A DNA stretch of 34,589 nt from positions 1 to 34,589 of the forward strand of contig CAMAMZ010000002.1 of NCBI GenBank assembly GCA_945837185.1, given 5' to 3'. Of this stretch, positions 1-9,858 are shown piece after piece (position 1 is the stretch's first letter; every line of letters begins with the position of its first letter). The notes beneath the pieces are model-generated. The model saw only the letters and a list, made by a program, of their open reading frames with translations, made no database searches and was not told the DNA's origin. The position numbers were made by a program, and so were the translations under genes. Source of the DNA: an uncultured Bacteroidales bacterium (lineage in GTDB: Bacteria; Bacteroidota; Bacteroidia; Bacteroidales; Bacteroidaceae).

Positions 1-13
1 ATATAATACCTTA

Positions 14-604
14 TTAATAGAGTATCATACGATTGGACTTTGCCATTCTGCGCAGATTGAGCACGGCATAACGCATACGACCTAATGCCGTATTGATGCT
101 TACCTGTGTGGCTTCAGCTATTTCCTTAAACGACATTTCCTGATAGTAACGCATGTATACCACTTCACGCTGTGTGGGCGGTAGGAAGTTCACGAGACGT
201 TGCACATCGGTCAATACCTGTTCATAGATGACATGGTTTTCGATGCTACATTCCACCACATTACTTCCTTCAACAGTGGATAGGTCGTTGTCGGTTCCTA
301 CATCTACCCTACCTTCCTTGATACGGTCACGGAAGATATCCATAATTTCATTGTGCGCTATACGCATGAGCCATGCCAAAAACTTTCCAGAAGCCACATA
401 TTTACGTTCGTGCATCTTCACAATGGCCTTCACAAATGTTTCCTGAAAGATATCGTCGGCTATTTCGCGCTCATGAACAACAAACATAATATAAGCATAG
501 AGCTTCGACTGGGTGCGTTCCAACAACAAGTCGAATGCCTTATTACACCCTTCTACATACGCTATTGCCAACTCTTCGTTGGTCATCAATGAGAGTTCTT
601 TCAT
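14..604 (-). CDS. RNA polymerase sigma factor, sigma-70/ECF family
   Basis: 196-aa ORF with region 2 (DDIFQETFVKA...FLAWLMRIAHNEIMDIFR) and region 4 helix-turn-helix (LPPTQREVVYMRYYQEMSFKEIAEATQVSINTALGRMRYA). Confidence 0.95.
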   Translation of the reverse strand: MKELSLMTNEELAIAYVEGCNKAFDLLLERTQSKLYAYIMFVVHEREIADDIFQETFVKAIVKMHERKYVASGKFLAWLMRIAHNEIMDIFRDRIKEGRVDVGTDNDLSTVEGSNVVECSIENHVIYEQVLTDVQRLVNFLPPTQREVVYMRYYQEMSFKEIAEATQVSINTALGRMRYAVLNLRRMAKSNRMILY

Positions 605-674
605 CTCTATATTGTTTAATTTGTTACGAAGTAGAAATATGCAATAGGCAGGTCAATTTTTTAATTAGTATTTG

Positions 675-706
675 CAAATTTACGTGTTTTTATCTTTCAC
701 ACCAAA
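675..706 (-). promoter_or_regulatory. Putative Bacteroidota-type promoter of the sigma factor gene
   Basis: On the minus strand, TTTG (706-703), 20-nt spacer, TAAATTTG (682-675); matches the TTTG-N19/20-TAnnTTTG consensus. Confidence 0.6.
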
Positions 707-868
707 TTTTAAGTAGAAAAAAGTAAGTATTGAACTGTAAGAACCTCTCTATACCCCAATCATTCCCCATGCTTTACAAGCAAATTTCTTCTTTGACGCT
801 TATCAAGAAAACTATCGATAATCATCCTTTTACATCTTTCTGCAAATCGTATATAGTGCCAAAGCATG

Positions 869-876
869 TATCTTTG
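869..876 (+). promoter_or_regulatory. Putative -7 box TATCTTTG upstream of the 38-aa small ORF
   Basis: TATCTTTG matches TAnnTTTG; followed by a CCTCC-ACG-GGAGG hairpin (892-904) in the presumed leader. No -33 TTTG at the expected spacing was seen. Confidence 0.45.
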
Positions 877-955
877 CAACTGTTAGCAAGACCTCCACGG
901 GAGGCCCTGCCGACAGTAACAATATGTCTAACCCTTTAAAAAGAAAGGTAAAAAG

Positions 956-1072
956 ATGAAAAGGATAACACGTAACTTAAAGAACATTGCGCACAAAATG
1001 GGCCAATCATTCATTGAGGCCATGACCATTTATGGCAACTCTTTATTGAAAGGCAGAGGCTACACTTGCTAA
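956..1072 (+). CDS. Candidate small protein, 38 aa: MKRITRNLKNIAHKMGQSFIEAMTIYGNSLLKGRGYTC
   Basis: Uninterrupted ATG-to-TAA frame missing from the supplied ORF track (below its length cut-off); preceded by an A/G-rich stretch (aaaaagaaaggtaaaaag) and an upstream TAnnTTTG box; ends 7 nt before the convergent TonB receptor stop. Confidence 0.5.
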   Translation: MKRITRNLKNIAHKMGQSFIEAMTIYGNSLLKGRGYTC

Positions 1073-1079
1073 GCCTTTA

Positions 1080-3416
1080 TCAGATGTACAACTTGCACCC
1101 TACAAACAGGGTGCGAGGTTGTGTTGGACCATAGAAATAGCCCGAATCACGATAGGTGCCCTGGTCAATGTCTTTCTGAAACGCATTGAACATGTTCTGC
1201 ACACCTGCGTTGACTTGCATCTTCAGGTGGTCGCGCAACACAAAGGTATAAGCAGCCTTCATGCCCAGTTCCATGAACTGTGGTGTATGTACCATCTCAT
1301 CTTTTGTAATATAAGAATAAATGTAATCGGATGGTATATCGTCGGAAGGTGCGAAATGCGGTACGTACATACGTCCGGTGTATATGCCTGACAAGGATAC
1401 TTCAAACCGTTTCCATGGTTGGGCCATCAGTGTAAAATATCCATAGGCGTGGGGAGTGCGAGGCATGTTGCGTACAGCCTCCACTTCCTCGTTTTCACTC
1501 CAGGTGGTAGCTTGCTTATACCTGCTTTGCTGCAAGGTGAACCCTATCTGCAACGAGACATCATTGCCATGAGCTATTTTCGCATCGAGATTGACACCAT
1601 ACACATTTGCACCACTTCCGTTTCTACGTTCCTGAATGGTATTTCCTTGATTGTCAACGCCTATATTCTGTAGATAGAATACATGATCCAAGGTAGTATA
1701 AAATAGTTCTGCCAAGAGATTCAACTGGAAATGCCCTACAAAAGTCGTATAATCCATTGAACCACTGAAACTGTTGGAACGTTCAGGCTTTAATCCGTTG
1801 GCAATCTTGATGAGCACACCCTCTCCTCCTACTGCTGTAACATGCAGGTCTTCATCATAGGCTTGCGGTGCACGGAAGCCTGTTGACCAAGTAACTCTAC
1901 CTTGCAGATTCCGTGTTGGCTTCCACAATAAATTGACACGCGGACTGAGGATAGGGTTATCTATAAGGTTATGGTTATCCAGGCGCAATCCCGTCAAAAG
2001 CGTAAACGTACCTATCGACCATTCCGACTGGGCAAATACACTTGCAATGCGCACGTCTTGATTGAGGTCGCGCTGATAGCCAATCATGATGTCGTGCAAG
2101 GAATTGTACTGATATTCCGCTCCCGCAGTCAATGTTGCCGGAGCAAAAAGCAAGCGACGTAATTTTCCTGTATAGGTGACACCGCCCACGAAAGTAAGAT
2201 CCTTGGTTTTGCCATAAGCATCCGGATTCTGCTGCGCCCCATAATAACTATTGCGGTCGACATGCTGCACCGAACTGAAAAGAGATATTTTATGGTTATA
2301 CTCATTCCAATACTGGTCGAAATTGATACCACCACTGTTAATGATATGACGCGTTTGCTCCGTTATATCCGATTGGAAAGGTTCCATATCAAACTTATTT
2401 CCTCCGCGTCGGAACTCATTGGTTGTGTGATATTCCACGCCCAACCTACTCATCAGCGACGGACGATAGTATGCCCGCAAGCCAAAAGTATGACTATTCA
2501 GTTTTCCTATTTCCGAAAAGCCATCATCATCGGCATCATAGGCCTGCCGATTACGATAGGATTCGTAGAGTGCCACCCCATAAACATTGTCTTTAGACAC
2601 CAATGAAGCATTGGCTCCCACATAATCCTCCCAAGCCTTCCCGTCAAGATACGACAAGGTGTTGGTCGCCTGGAAAGAGTTGTTCACCGGGTCTTTGGTA
2701 ATAATATTAATGGTGCCACCCACAGCATTGGCTCCAAAGAGAGCCGAGCCACCACCTCTCACCACCTCTACCCTATCGATCATACTCACAGGAATCTGTT
2801 CCAGGCCATACACGCCAGAGAGTGCGCTCACAACAGGTCGGCTATTGATAAGTATTTGTGAATAAGGGCCTTCCAAACCATTGATACGCACTTGTGGAAA
2901 TCCACAATTCTGGCAATTGTTTTCTACCCGCAGCCCCGACTGATAGCTCAAGGTCTTGGCCAAATCGGTAGAGTTTACCGTTTCAAAAAGCTTAGTACCG
3001 AGCACATTGACCACCACGGGCGCATCTCTTCGGCTTACTTCATTCCGATTGGCCGACACTACCACTTCGGCCGCCTTCATGGACACATCCTCCAATGCAA
3101 AATGCACGTCGGTAGTGTATGCTTCGCTCACCGTAACCTGCTTTTCTTGCATCTCATAACCGAGCAGCTGCACACGCAAGGTATAAGTTCCACTCTTGGT
3201 GAACGTAAAGGAAAACTTTCCCTCATGATTGGATATAGTACCCTGTTTGGTTTCAATAACAAGTATCGTGGCATGCGACAGACTCTCCTCGGTGGTTTTA
3301 TCAATCACATGTCCCGTTATGCGATTGCCATGCTTAACAGGTTCAGTATGCATGGCTCTGGCGTAGACAGCCATGGTCATGATCATTGTCATGAGAAATA
3401 AAAGCTTTCTTTTCAT
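1080..3416 (-). CDS. TonB-dependent outer-membrane receptor with N-terminal carboxypeptidase-regulatory-like domain
   Basis: Signal peptide, CarboxypepD_reg-like region (ITGHVIDKTTEESLSHATILV), plug (VNVLGTKLFETVNSTDLAKTLSYQSGLRVENNCQNCGFPQVRINGLEG...VEVVRGGGSALFGANAVGGTINIITK), and beta-barrel ending TLFVGCKLYI. Confidence 0.95.
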   Translation of the reverse strand: MKRKLLFLMTMIMTMAVYARAMHTEPVKHGNRITGHVIDKTTEESLSHATILVIETKQGTISNHEGKFSFTFTKSGTYTLRVQLLGYEMQEKQVTVSEAYTTDVHFALEDVSMKAAEVVVSANRNEVSRRDAPVVVNVLGTKLFETVNSTDLAKTLSYQSGLRVENNCQNCGFPQVRINGLEGPYSQILINSRPVVSALSGVYGLEQIPVSMIDRVEVVRGGGSALFGANAVGGTINIITKDPVNNSFQATNTLSYLDGKAWEDYVGANASLVSKDNVYGVALYESYRNRQAYDADDDGFSEIGKLNSHTFGLRAYYRPSLMSRLGVEYHTTNEFRRGGNKFDMEPFQSDITEQTRHIINSGGINFDQYWNEYNHKISLFSSVQHVDRNSYYGAQQNPDAYGKTKDLTFVGGVTYTGKLRRLLFAPATLTAGAEYQYNSLHDIMIGYQRDLNQDVRIASVFAQSEWSIGTFTLLTGLRLDNHNLIDNPILSPRVNLLWKPTRNLQGRVTWSTGFRAPQAYDEDLHVTAVGGEGVLIKIANGLKPERSNSFSGSMDYTTFVGHFQLNLLAELFYTTLDHVFYLQNIGVDNQGNTIQERRNGSGANVYGVNLDAKIAHGNDVSLQIGFTLQQSRYKQATTWSENEEVEAVRNMPRTPHAYGYFTLMAQPWKRFEVSLSGIYTGRMYVPHFAPSDDIPSDYIYSYITKDEMVHTPQFMELGMKAAYTFVLRDHLKMQVNAGVQNMFNAFQKDIDQGTYRDSGYFYGPTQPRTLFVGCKLYI

Positions 3417-3467
3417 GTTTTGTGAATATTAACAGTTGATAATTAAAGACACTATTAAACGTGGCTG

Positions 3468-3475
3468 CAAAGTTA
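3468..3475 (-). promoter_or_regulatory. Putative -7 box TAACTTTG upstream of the TonB-dependent receptor
   Basis: Plus-strand CAAAGTTA = TAACTTTG on minus, about 50 nt upstream of the receptor start codon. Confidence 0.45.
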
Positions 3476-3639
3476 AAGAAAAACTACCGTAAATACATGT
3501 TGGTCTTTATACCCAAAAATTGGTATTTCCTTACACATTTCCCTATGCTACAAATCATTATTCAGGATAGAACGCGCACGCACGAAGACAGAAAATAAAA
3601 AAACATAAGAGCCTCATAAGAAAAAACACATCATTTTAT

Positions 3640-3670
3640 TTTGTTCTCCACCCGATTTCATGTAACTTTG
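3640..3670 (+). promoter_or_regulatory. Putative Bacteroidota promoter TTTG-N19-TAACTTTG
   Basis: TTTG at 3640-3643, 19-nt spacer, TAACTTTG at 3663-3670, only 4 nt before the ATG at 3675. Confidence 0.6.
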
Positions 3671-3674
3671 CAAC

Positions 3675-4427
3675 ATGAAGCAAGCAATGATCTTTGCAGC
3701 AGGACTGGGTACACGTCTCAAACCTATCACCGAACATATTCCCAAAGCCTTGGTAGAAGTTGGTGGTAAGCCTTTGTTGGAACATGTATTGCTACGCATG
3801 CGTGATGCCGGATTTGAACATATTGTCATCAACCTGCATCACAAAGCTGACCAGATTGTGGATTTCCTACACGCAAAAGGAAACTTTGGCTTAGACATCC
3901 AACTGAGTGACGAGCGGGCACAACTCCTCGACACAGGTGGAGGTATACGCCATGCCATTCCTTTGTTTGACAGCAACCTACCCATATTGATACACAACGT
4001 GGATATATTGAGTAACGTTGATTTAAGCAATTTCTATGAGCAAGGCACACAGCATGATGCTACGCTTTTAGTGAGTCAACGGAAGACACAACGCTACCTG
4101 CTGTTCAACCACGACAACCGCCTTGAAGGCTGGACAAATATCGCTACCGGTGAGGTAAAGACACCTTATCGGCAACTGAGCGTTGCAGACAGCGCCCATT
4201 ACGCCTTTGCAGGAATCCATCTGATATCGCCTTCTCTCCTGCCTTTGCTCCGCAACGAACAGAGAACAGCATTTGGCATCATCGACTTTTATCTTGCCCA
4301 ATGTGCCCACTTTGATATCAGCGCCCATATAGAGCAAGGCCTCAAGTTGCTGGATGTAGGTAAGCCCGAAACATTGCCACAGGCTCAGGCCTTTTTACAA
4401 GCCATGCAGGAGCCTGCTGACGAATAG
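3675..4427 (+). CDS. Sugar-1-phosphate nucleotidyltransferase (NTP_transferase family)
   Basis: [39 protein letters not shown]: classic N-terminal GxGTRLxPxT...PKxLxxVxGKP signature. Confidence 0.93.
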   Translation: MKQAMIFAAGLGTRLKPITEHIPKALVEVGGKPLLEHVLLRMRDAGFEHIVINLHHKADQIVDFLHAKGNFGLDIQLSDERAQLLDTGGGIRHAIPLFDSNLPILIHNVDILSNVDLSNFYEQGTQHDATLLVSQRKTQRYLLFNHDNRLEGWTNIATGEVKTPYRQLSVADSAHYAFAGIHLISPSLLPLLRNEQRTAFGIIDFYLAQCAHFDISAHIEQGLKLLDVGKPETLPQAQAFLQAMQEPADE

Positions 4428-4459
4428 CCATCATATTAGAACATTATAAACTTAATAAC

Positions 4460-6070
4460 ATGCAACAGAAGATTATCATACTCGATTTCGGTTCGCAAAC
4501 CACACAGCTCATAGGACGCCGTGTTCGCGAACTCGACACCTTCTGCGAAATTCTTCCGTATAACAAGTTTCCCAAAGACGACCCTTCTGTCATCGGTGTG
4601 ATTCTGAGCGGATCTCCTTATTCTGTACACGACCCGGAAGCATTCCGTGTTGACCTGAGTCAGTTTGTAGGGAAGGTTCCTGTATTGGGAATTTGCTATG
4701 GCGCGCAGTTCATATCCCACACTTTAGGAGGAAAGGTTGAAAAGGCTGACTCACGTGAATATGGCCGTGCTCATTTGGAAACGGTTGACATGCAGAATCC
4801 TCTCTTCCATGGCTTTGAACCTCACTCGCAGGTATGGATGAGTCACGGTGATACCATTACGGCTATCCCTGCCGATTGCGAGGTAATAGCCTCTACTGCT
4901 GATGTGAAATACGCTGCTTATGCCAGCACGAAGCATCCGATTTGGGCAGTACAATTCCATCCTGAAGTGTTCCACACCATTCAAGGCAGCCTGCTGCTCA
5001 AGAACTTTGTCGTTGACATTTGCGGTTCCACCCAAAGTTGGAGCGCAGCCTCGTTCGTTGATACCACAGTAGCTGAACTGAAGCAGCAATTAGGTGACGA
5101 CAAGGTAATCTTAGGACTGTCTGGTGGTGTTGACTCCTCTGTGGCCGCAGTATTGCTGCACAGGGCTATCGGCAACAGACTGACCTGTATTTTTGTTGAC
5201 CATGGCATGCTCCGCAAGAATGAGTTCCGCGATGTGATGCACGACTATGAGTGCTTAGGACTCAATGTTATTGGCGTTGACGCAAGTGCCAAGTTCTTCG
5301 CTGATTTGGCAGGCGTAACCGATCCGGAACAAAAACGTAAGATTATTGGTAGAGACTTTGTTGAAGTATTCAACGCTGAAGCCAAGAAGATAGAAGGCGC
5401 CAAATGGCTGGCACAAGGAACCATCTATCCCGACAGAATCGAGAGCCTCAACATTACAGGAAAAGTAATCAAGAGTCATCACAATGTGGGCGGCCTTCCT
5501 AAAGAAATGCATCTCTCGCTCTGCGAGCCCCTTAAATGGCTGTTTAAGGATGAAGTGCGAAGAGTGGGCCGACAGTTAGGGATGCCGGAACATCTTATAA
5601 CCCGCCATCCTTTCCCCGGCCCCGGATTGGCAGTACGTATTCTTGGCGACATTACACCCGAGAAGGTACAGATACTACAAGATGCTGATGATATCTACAT
5701 CCGCGGTTTGCGCAACTACAAGGTATGCTTGTCGGGCGAAGAGGCTCGCAGGGTATTGGCTGCCGGCATTCCTGCCACTATGACAGATGGAGAGATAGAA
5801 GTGTCGCTCTACGACCAAGTATGGCAAGCAGGCACGGTATTGCTCTCTACTGTTCGCAGCGTTGGCGTGATGGGTGATGAACGTACTTACGAGCATCCCG
5901 TGGCACTGCGTGCCGTTACTTCAACCGATGCCATGACAGCCGACTGGGCTCATCTTCCCTATGACTTCCTGGCAAAAGTAAGCAATGAGATTATTAATAA
6001 GGTGAAGGGAGTGAATCGTGTATGCTACGACATTTCCTCAAAACCCCCATCGACAATTGAGTGGGAGTGA
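4460..6070 (+). CDS. guaA: GMP synthase (glutamine-hydrolysing)
   Basis: Class I glutamine amidotransferase ([19 protein letters not shown]), ATP-PPase loop ([20 protein letters not shown]), C-terminal dimerisation domain ending IEWE. Confidence 0.98.
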   Translation: MQQKIIILDFGSQTTQLIGRRVRELDTFCEILPYNKFPKDDPSVIGVILSGSPYSVHDPEAFRVDLSQFVGKVPVLGICYGAQFISHTLGGKVEKADSREYGRAHLETVDMQNPLFHGFEPHSQVWMSHGDTITAIPADCEVIASTADVKYAAYASTKHPIWAVQFHPEVFHTIQGSLLLKNFVVDICGSTQSWSAASFVDTTVAELKQQLGDDKVILGLSGGVDSSVAAVLLHRAIGNRLTCIFVDHGMLRKNEFRDVMHDYECLGLNVIGVDASAKFFADLAGVTDPEQKRKIIGRDFVEVFNAEAKKIEGAKWLAQGTIYPDRIESLNITGKVIKSHHNVGGLPKEMHLSLCEPLKWLFKDEVRRVGRQLGMPEHLITRHPFPGPGLAVRILGDITPEKVQILQDADDIYIRGLRNYKVCLSGEEARRVLAAGIPATMTDGEIEVSLYDQVWQAGTVLLSTVRSVGVMGDERTYEHPVALRAVTSTDAMTADWAHLPYDFLAKVSNEIINKVKGVNRVCYDISSKPPSTIEWE

Positions 6071-6155
6071 TTATCGTGACTGTAGCACTTCTACTTGCAA
6101 TGTAATGTAAAAAGAAGAAGCGTTAAACAGCTATCTCCCAAACATTCGTATAGTC

Positions 6156-6199
6156 AAGCCACCATTTGAACTCTTGGCAAAGGGCGCAAGTGGTGGCTT
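6156..6199 (+). other. RNA hairpin in the guaA-queD intergenic region
   Basis: AAGCCACCATTTG (6156-6168) pairs with CAAGTGGTGGCTT (6187-6199): 13 bp with one G-U wobble and an 18-nt loop. Confidence 0.5.
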
Positions 6200-6235
6200 T
6201 CCATTCCGAATTTCATTGAACACAGGCAAACTATT

Positions 6236-6586
6236 ATGTATTACATATCAAAAACAATGGAGGTTTCGGCCTGCCATCAACTGCATCTCCCGTATCCAAG
6301 CAAATGCTCCAAGATTCATGGACACAATTGGATCATTACCGTTTACTGCAAATCGGAAGAGCTTAATCAAGAAGGAATGGTATGCGACTTCAAGCATATC
6401 AAAGACCTGATTCACGGTTACCTCGACCATGGGAATTTGAACGAACTGCTGGATTGCAATCCTACAGCAGAGAATATTGCCAAATGGATTGTGGACAGAG
6501 TGCCCAATTGCTATAAGGCTATGGTACAGGAATCAGAAGGAAACATTGCTCTTTATGTCAAGGATGAAAAAGACGGAGGGTTGTGA
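6236..6586 (+). CDS. queD: 6-carboxy-5,6,7,8-tetrahydropterin synthase (QueD family)
   Basis: MYYISKTMEVSACHQL...KCSKIHGHNWIITVYC...DFKHIKDLIHGYLDHGNLNELL...PTAENIAKWI; directly followed by queE. Confidence 0.92.
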   Translation: MYYISKTMEVSACHQLHLPYPSKCSKIHGHNWIITVYCKSEELNQEGMVCDFKHIKDLIHGYLDHGNLNELLDCNPTAENIAKWIVDRVPNCYKAMVQESEGNIALYVKDEKDGGL

Positions 6587-7167
6587 CCGTGAAGATTAAC
6601 GAGATATTCTACTCGATACAAGGTGAGGGGTTTCATACTGGAACTCCTGCCGTTTTCGTTCGTTTCAGTGGTTGTAACCTAAAATGTCCGTTCTGCGACA
6701 CCAACCACCAAGATGGCGAGGAATACTCCATTGATGAAATAATTGACAAGATTCAGTCATACGCCTGCAAATTTATCGTTATCACGGGTGGTGAACCTTC
6801 CTTGCAACTGACGGAAGCGTTCGTTGACAAACTCCACCAGCTGGGGTATTACATTGCTGTAGAAACCAACGGAACAAAGGATCTGCCCAAGGTTGACTGG
6901 ATTACCTGCTCTCCCAAAGGTGATTGGGTGAAGCAGGGAAGTGAGGTTGTCAAAAGGCATTATAACGAAGTGAAGGTGGTGAACGATGGCAGCAATGATG
7001 TGAACCAATGGCTGTCGATTTCGGCCGACCACTATTTCCTGCAACCCTGCGACACAGGCAACAAGGAGAAAAACCTTGCTATTATCCATGACACAATTGC
7101 CAAGTGTCTTGCCAACCCCTTATGGAGGATTTCTTTGCAGACACATAAAATACTAAACGTTAGATAA
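6583..7167 (+). CDS. queE: 7-carboxy-7-deazaguanine synthase (radical SAM, QueE)
   Basis: INEIFYSIQGEGFHTGTPAVFVRFSGCNLKCPFCDTNH with radical SAM cysteines, ITGGEPSLQ; GTG start overlaps the queD stop (GTGA). Confidence 0.94.
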   Translation: MTVKINEIFYSIQGEGFHTGTPAVFVRFSGCNLKCPFCDTNHQDGEEYSIDEIIDKIQSYACKFIVITGGEPSLQLTEAFVDKLHQLGYYIAVETNGTKDLPKVDWITCSPKGDWVKQGSEVVKRHYNEVKVVNDGSNDVNQWLSISADHYFLQPCDTGNKEKNLAIIHDTIAKCLANPLWRISLQTHKILNVR

Positions 7168-7218
7168 GGATTGCTGCCACAACAGCATGAAAAAGGCACT
7201 CTAAAGTTTCTTTAAAAG

Positions 7219-8610
7219 TCAGTCAACCGCAAGAAGCAGGCATTGGCAAGTTGATGCTGTGATTCGACAAGGATGACTGATACGCTCGCCTACCACCCAA
7301 ATGATATGTCCTTGCGCATCTTCCACTACCAACTGACGTTGTTTGGCAAGCAAGTTCTTTTTTCTATCGGTCAGGAAATCGCTCACTAACTTAGAACCTG
7401 TCATCCCTAAAGGGACAAAGCGGTCGCCAGCCTGTAGTGTACGTACTTTCAGTGGAAAACGCACCGATGAAGCATCCAGGAATGCCCTATGGGGATTGCT
7501 ATCAAAAGAGAAGTCGCTATCTATCATCGTTAAGGATACATGAAACCGGCACTCGGGAGACTTGACAGGATATATGCCTGGTTCTGGAATCGTACATACT
7601 AAGGACGGGAGCGTTTGACGTTGTGCCATGATAAAGGCATCACGGTCTGTGATGACCACATATTTGTCTGCAACCCATTGTTTTCCACTCTTTGTTTGTT
7701 TGGCTTTATGACATGACAGGAACGAAGTCTGCATACTTTCCAACCACCTTGCCATTTCACCAATTTGCGTTGAGGAAAAACCGAAAGGTTGGAAACAACG
7801 CCAAAGAACATATTGTGGCGAGGCTACGGTATGGAGTTGTTCATACGACAAATGCCACATCTTCTCCCCACCCTCATGCCTTTGCACCAAACTGCAGGCG
7901 GCCGGAATGGCACTGTCGGCCATCTTCATTACCTCTGCCAGATGCTGTGACATGCGATGCACACTTTCCGTGACAGAGGGGTTCATTTCCTCCAATAAGG
8001 GCAGGAGTTGCAACCGCACCTTATTTCGTTTCACATCAGCCACAAGATTGCTACTATCGGTGACATACCGCTGATTACGACTTTCCAGATAGGCGAGCAA
8101 TGCCTTTTTTGACTCTTCCAACAAAGGGCGCACAATATGGCCACGTCGCGGAGCAATACCTGTCAATCCGTCAATACCGGTTCCTCTAATCATATTGAGC
8201 AGAACAGTTTCTATACTGTCCTCCCGATGATGGGCCACACAGATTTCGGCAGCCTTCATGTCATTGCGAAGCGTCTCAAAATAAGCATAGCGCAACTCAC
8301 GTGCGGCCATCTCTATACTCACACCATGCGTTTCTGCATAATACTTTGTATCAAAATGCACACGATGGAGGGGAATGCCTTCCTGTTTACAAAGCGTTAC
8401 ACAAAACTGCTCATCTGCATCGGACTCAGCTCCACGCAGGTGGAAATTGCAATGTATGGCCTCTATACGATAGCCCAGTTCCTTGAGCAGCAACAACAAC
8501 GCAACACTATCCGCTCCTCCAGAAAGCGCCACCAAGTGCACCTGCTCAAGGGAAAGCAGGTTATAACGGTTGATAAACGAACGAACACGATTACTCAACA
8601 TACAATACAA
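7219..8610 (-). CDS. tilS: tRNA(Ile)-lysidine synthetase
   Basis: VALSGGADSVALLLLLKELG PP-loop, HCNFHLRGAESDADEQF, HHREDSIETVLLNMIRGTGIDGLTGI. Start may be the internal ATG at 8601. Confidence 0.95.
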   Translation of the reverse strand: MYCMLSNRVRSFINRYNLLSLEQVHLVALSGGADSVALLLLLKELGYRIEAIHCNFHLRGAESDADEQFCVTLCKQEGIPLHRVHFDTKYYAETHGVSIEMAARELRYAYFETLRNDMKAAEICVAHHREDSIETVLLNMIRGTGIDGLTGIAPRRGHIVRPLLEESKKALLAYLESRNQRYVTDSSNLVADVKRNKVRLQLLPLLEEMNPSVTESVHRMSQHLAEVMKMADSAIPAACSLVQRHEGGEKMWHLSYEQLHTVASPQYVLWRCFQPFGFSSTQIGEMARWLESMQTSFLSCHKAKQTKSGKQWVADKYVVITDRDAFIMAQRQTLPSLVCTIPEPGIYPVKSPECRFHVSLTMIDSDFSFDSNPHRAFLDASSVRFPLKVRTLQAGDRFVPLGMTGSKLVSDFLTDRKKNLLAKQRQLVVEDAQGHIIWVVGERISHPCRITASTCQCLLLAVD

Positions 8611-9775
8611 GTCCCTTCAGATATTCTCCCTCCGGGTGATAGATATTGATGGGATGGTCGGCCGGCTGATGCAACTGGTGCAAGATGCGGACATTACGGC
8701 CTGCCTGCGCAGCTGCTGTAAACACAGCATTGCGGAAGTTTTCCTTGCTCACCACCTGCGAACAACTGAACGTGAAGAGAATGCCTCCTTTGCGAATGCG
8801 TTCCAATCCCTTTACATTCAAACGTGTATATCCCTTGAGGGCATTATGTAAGGCAGCACGGTGCTTGGCAAATGCCGGAGGGTCAAGAATAATCAAGTCA
8901 TAAAGGTCGTCATGAGCATCAAGAAAACGGAAAGCATCATCGCAAAAGGCCTGATGACGGTTATCGCCGGGGAAGTTCATGGCAACATTACGATTCGTCA
9001 AATCAATTGCTTTGGCACTGCTATCCACGGAATGCACAAGGTGTGCCCCGCCTCTCATCGCATAGACAGAAAAGCCTCCTGTGTAGCAGAACATATTCAG
9101 CACCTGCTTGTCTTTGGCATACTGTTCCAAGAGCAAACGATTGTCGCGCTGGTCGACAAAGAAACCTGTTTTCTGGCCTTTGAGCCAATCCACGTGAAAA
9201 GCCAAGCCATTCTCGATAGCCCTGTTATCATCTATTCCACCGTAGAGGAAACCATTTTCCTGGCCCAGACCAGCCTTGAAAGGAAGAGTTGTTTCACTCT
9301 TATAAAAAATATTGTCTATACGGTGACCCATCACTTGTATCAACGCTTCGCATACCATCATGCGACAGCAATGCATGCCTACACTATGTGCTTGCATAAC
9401 AGCCGTACGGCCATAACAGTCGATTACAAGACCGGGAAGGTTATCCCCTTCGCCATGCACCAAACGATAAGTATCATTCTGCGGATTACCGGCTATGCCA
9501 ATCCGTTCACGCATAGCCAAGGCAGACTGCAGGCGAGCTGCAAAGAAAGCAGTATCTATCGCTTCCTGTTTAAAAGTCAACACACGTACGGCTATAGACC
9601 CAATCTGATAATGGCCGGCTGCAATCCATTCGCCCGCAGCTGTCAGCACATCAACAACATCTCCCTCTTCAATGCCTTCGTCCATGCGTTGAATGGCTCC
9701 TGAAAAAATCCAGGGATGAAAACGTTGCAGACTCTCTTCCTTTCCTTTCTTCAAAATAATGGTGCGGCGACTCAT
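8591..9775 (-). CDS. Class I SAM-dependent rRNA methyltransferase, RlmI/PUA-domain type
   Basis: PUA-like N-terminus (MSRRTIILKKGKEESLQRFHPWIFSGAI), VLNMFCYTGGFSVYAMRGGA, LIILDPPAFAKH. The track ORF extends to 9814, but the family start motif begins at the ATG at 9775. Confidence 0.93.
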   Translation of the reverse strand: MSRRTIILKKGKEESLQRFHPWIFSGAIQRMDEGIEEGDVVDVLTAAGEWIAAGHYQIGSIAVRVLTFKQEAIDTAFFAARLQSALAMRERIGIAGNPQNDTYRLVHGEGDNLPGLVIDCYGRTAVMQAHSVGMHCCRMMVCEALIQVMGHRIDNIFYKSETTLPFKAGLGQENGFLYGGIDDNRAIENGLAFHVDWLKGQKTGFFVDQRDNRLLLEQYAKDKQVLNMFCYTGGFSVYAMRGGAHLVHSVDSSAKAIDLTNRNVAMNFPGDNRHQAFCDDAFRFLDAHDDLYDLIILDPPAFAKHRAALHNALKGYTRLNVKGLERIRKGGILFTFSCSQVVSKENFRNAVFTAAAQAGRNVRILHQLHQPADHPINIYHPEGEYLKGLVLYVE

Positions 9776-9858
9776 GGCGTTACCGCTCAATGGCTGATGG
9801 TGGTTGGGTGTCATATTCTGTGATTAAACATTTACCTTATTTATTATATTACCCCATA

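Noticed and set aside
1049-1078. AAAGGC...GCCTTT stem overlapping the small-ORF stop
   Set aside because: Only 6 bp with an 18-nt loop and no strong T-tract; too weak to call a terminator.
6174-6410. 78-aa plus-strand ORF overlapping queD
   Set aside because: Different frame from queD, which has clear motifs; no support.
8861-9703. 280-aa plus-strand ORF
   Set aside because: Antisense to the RlmI-like methyltransferase with clear family motifs; no promoter or domain of its own.
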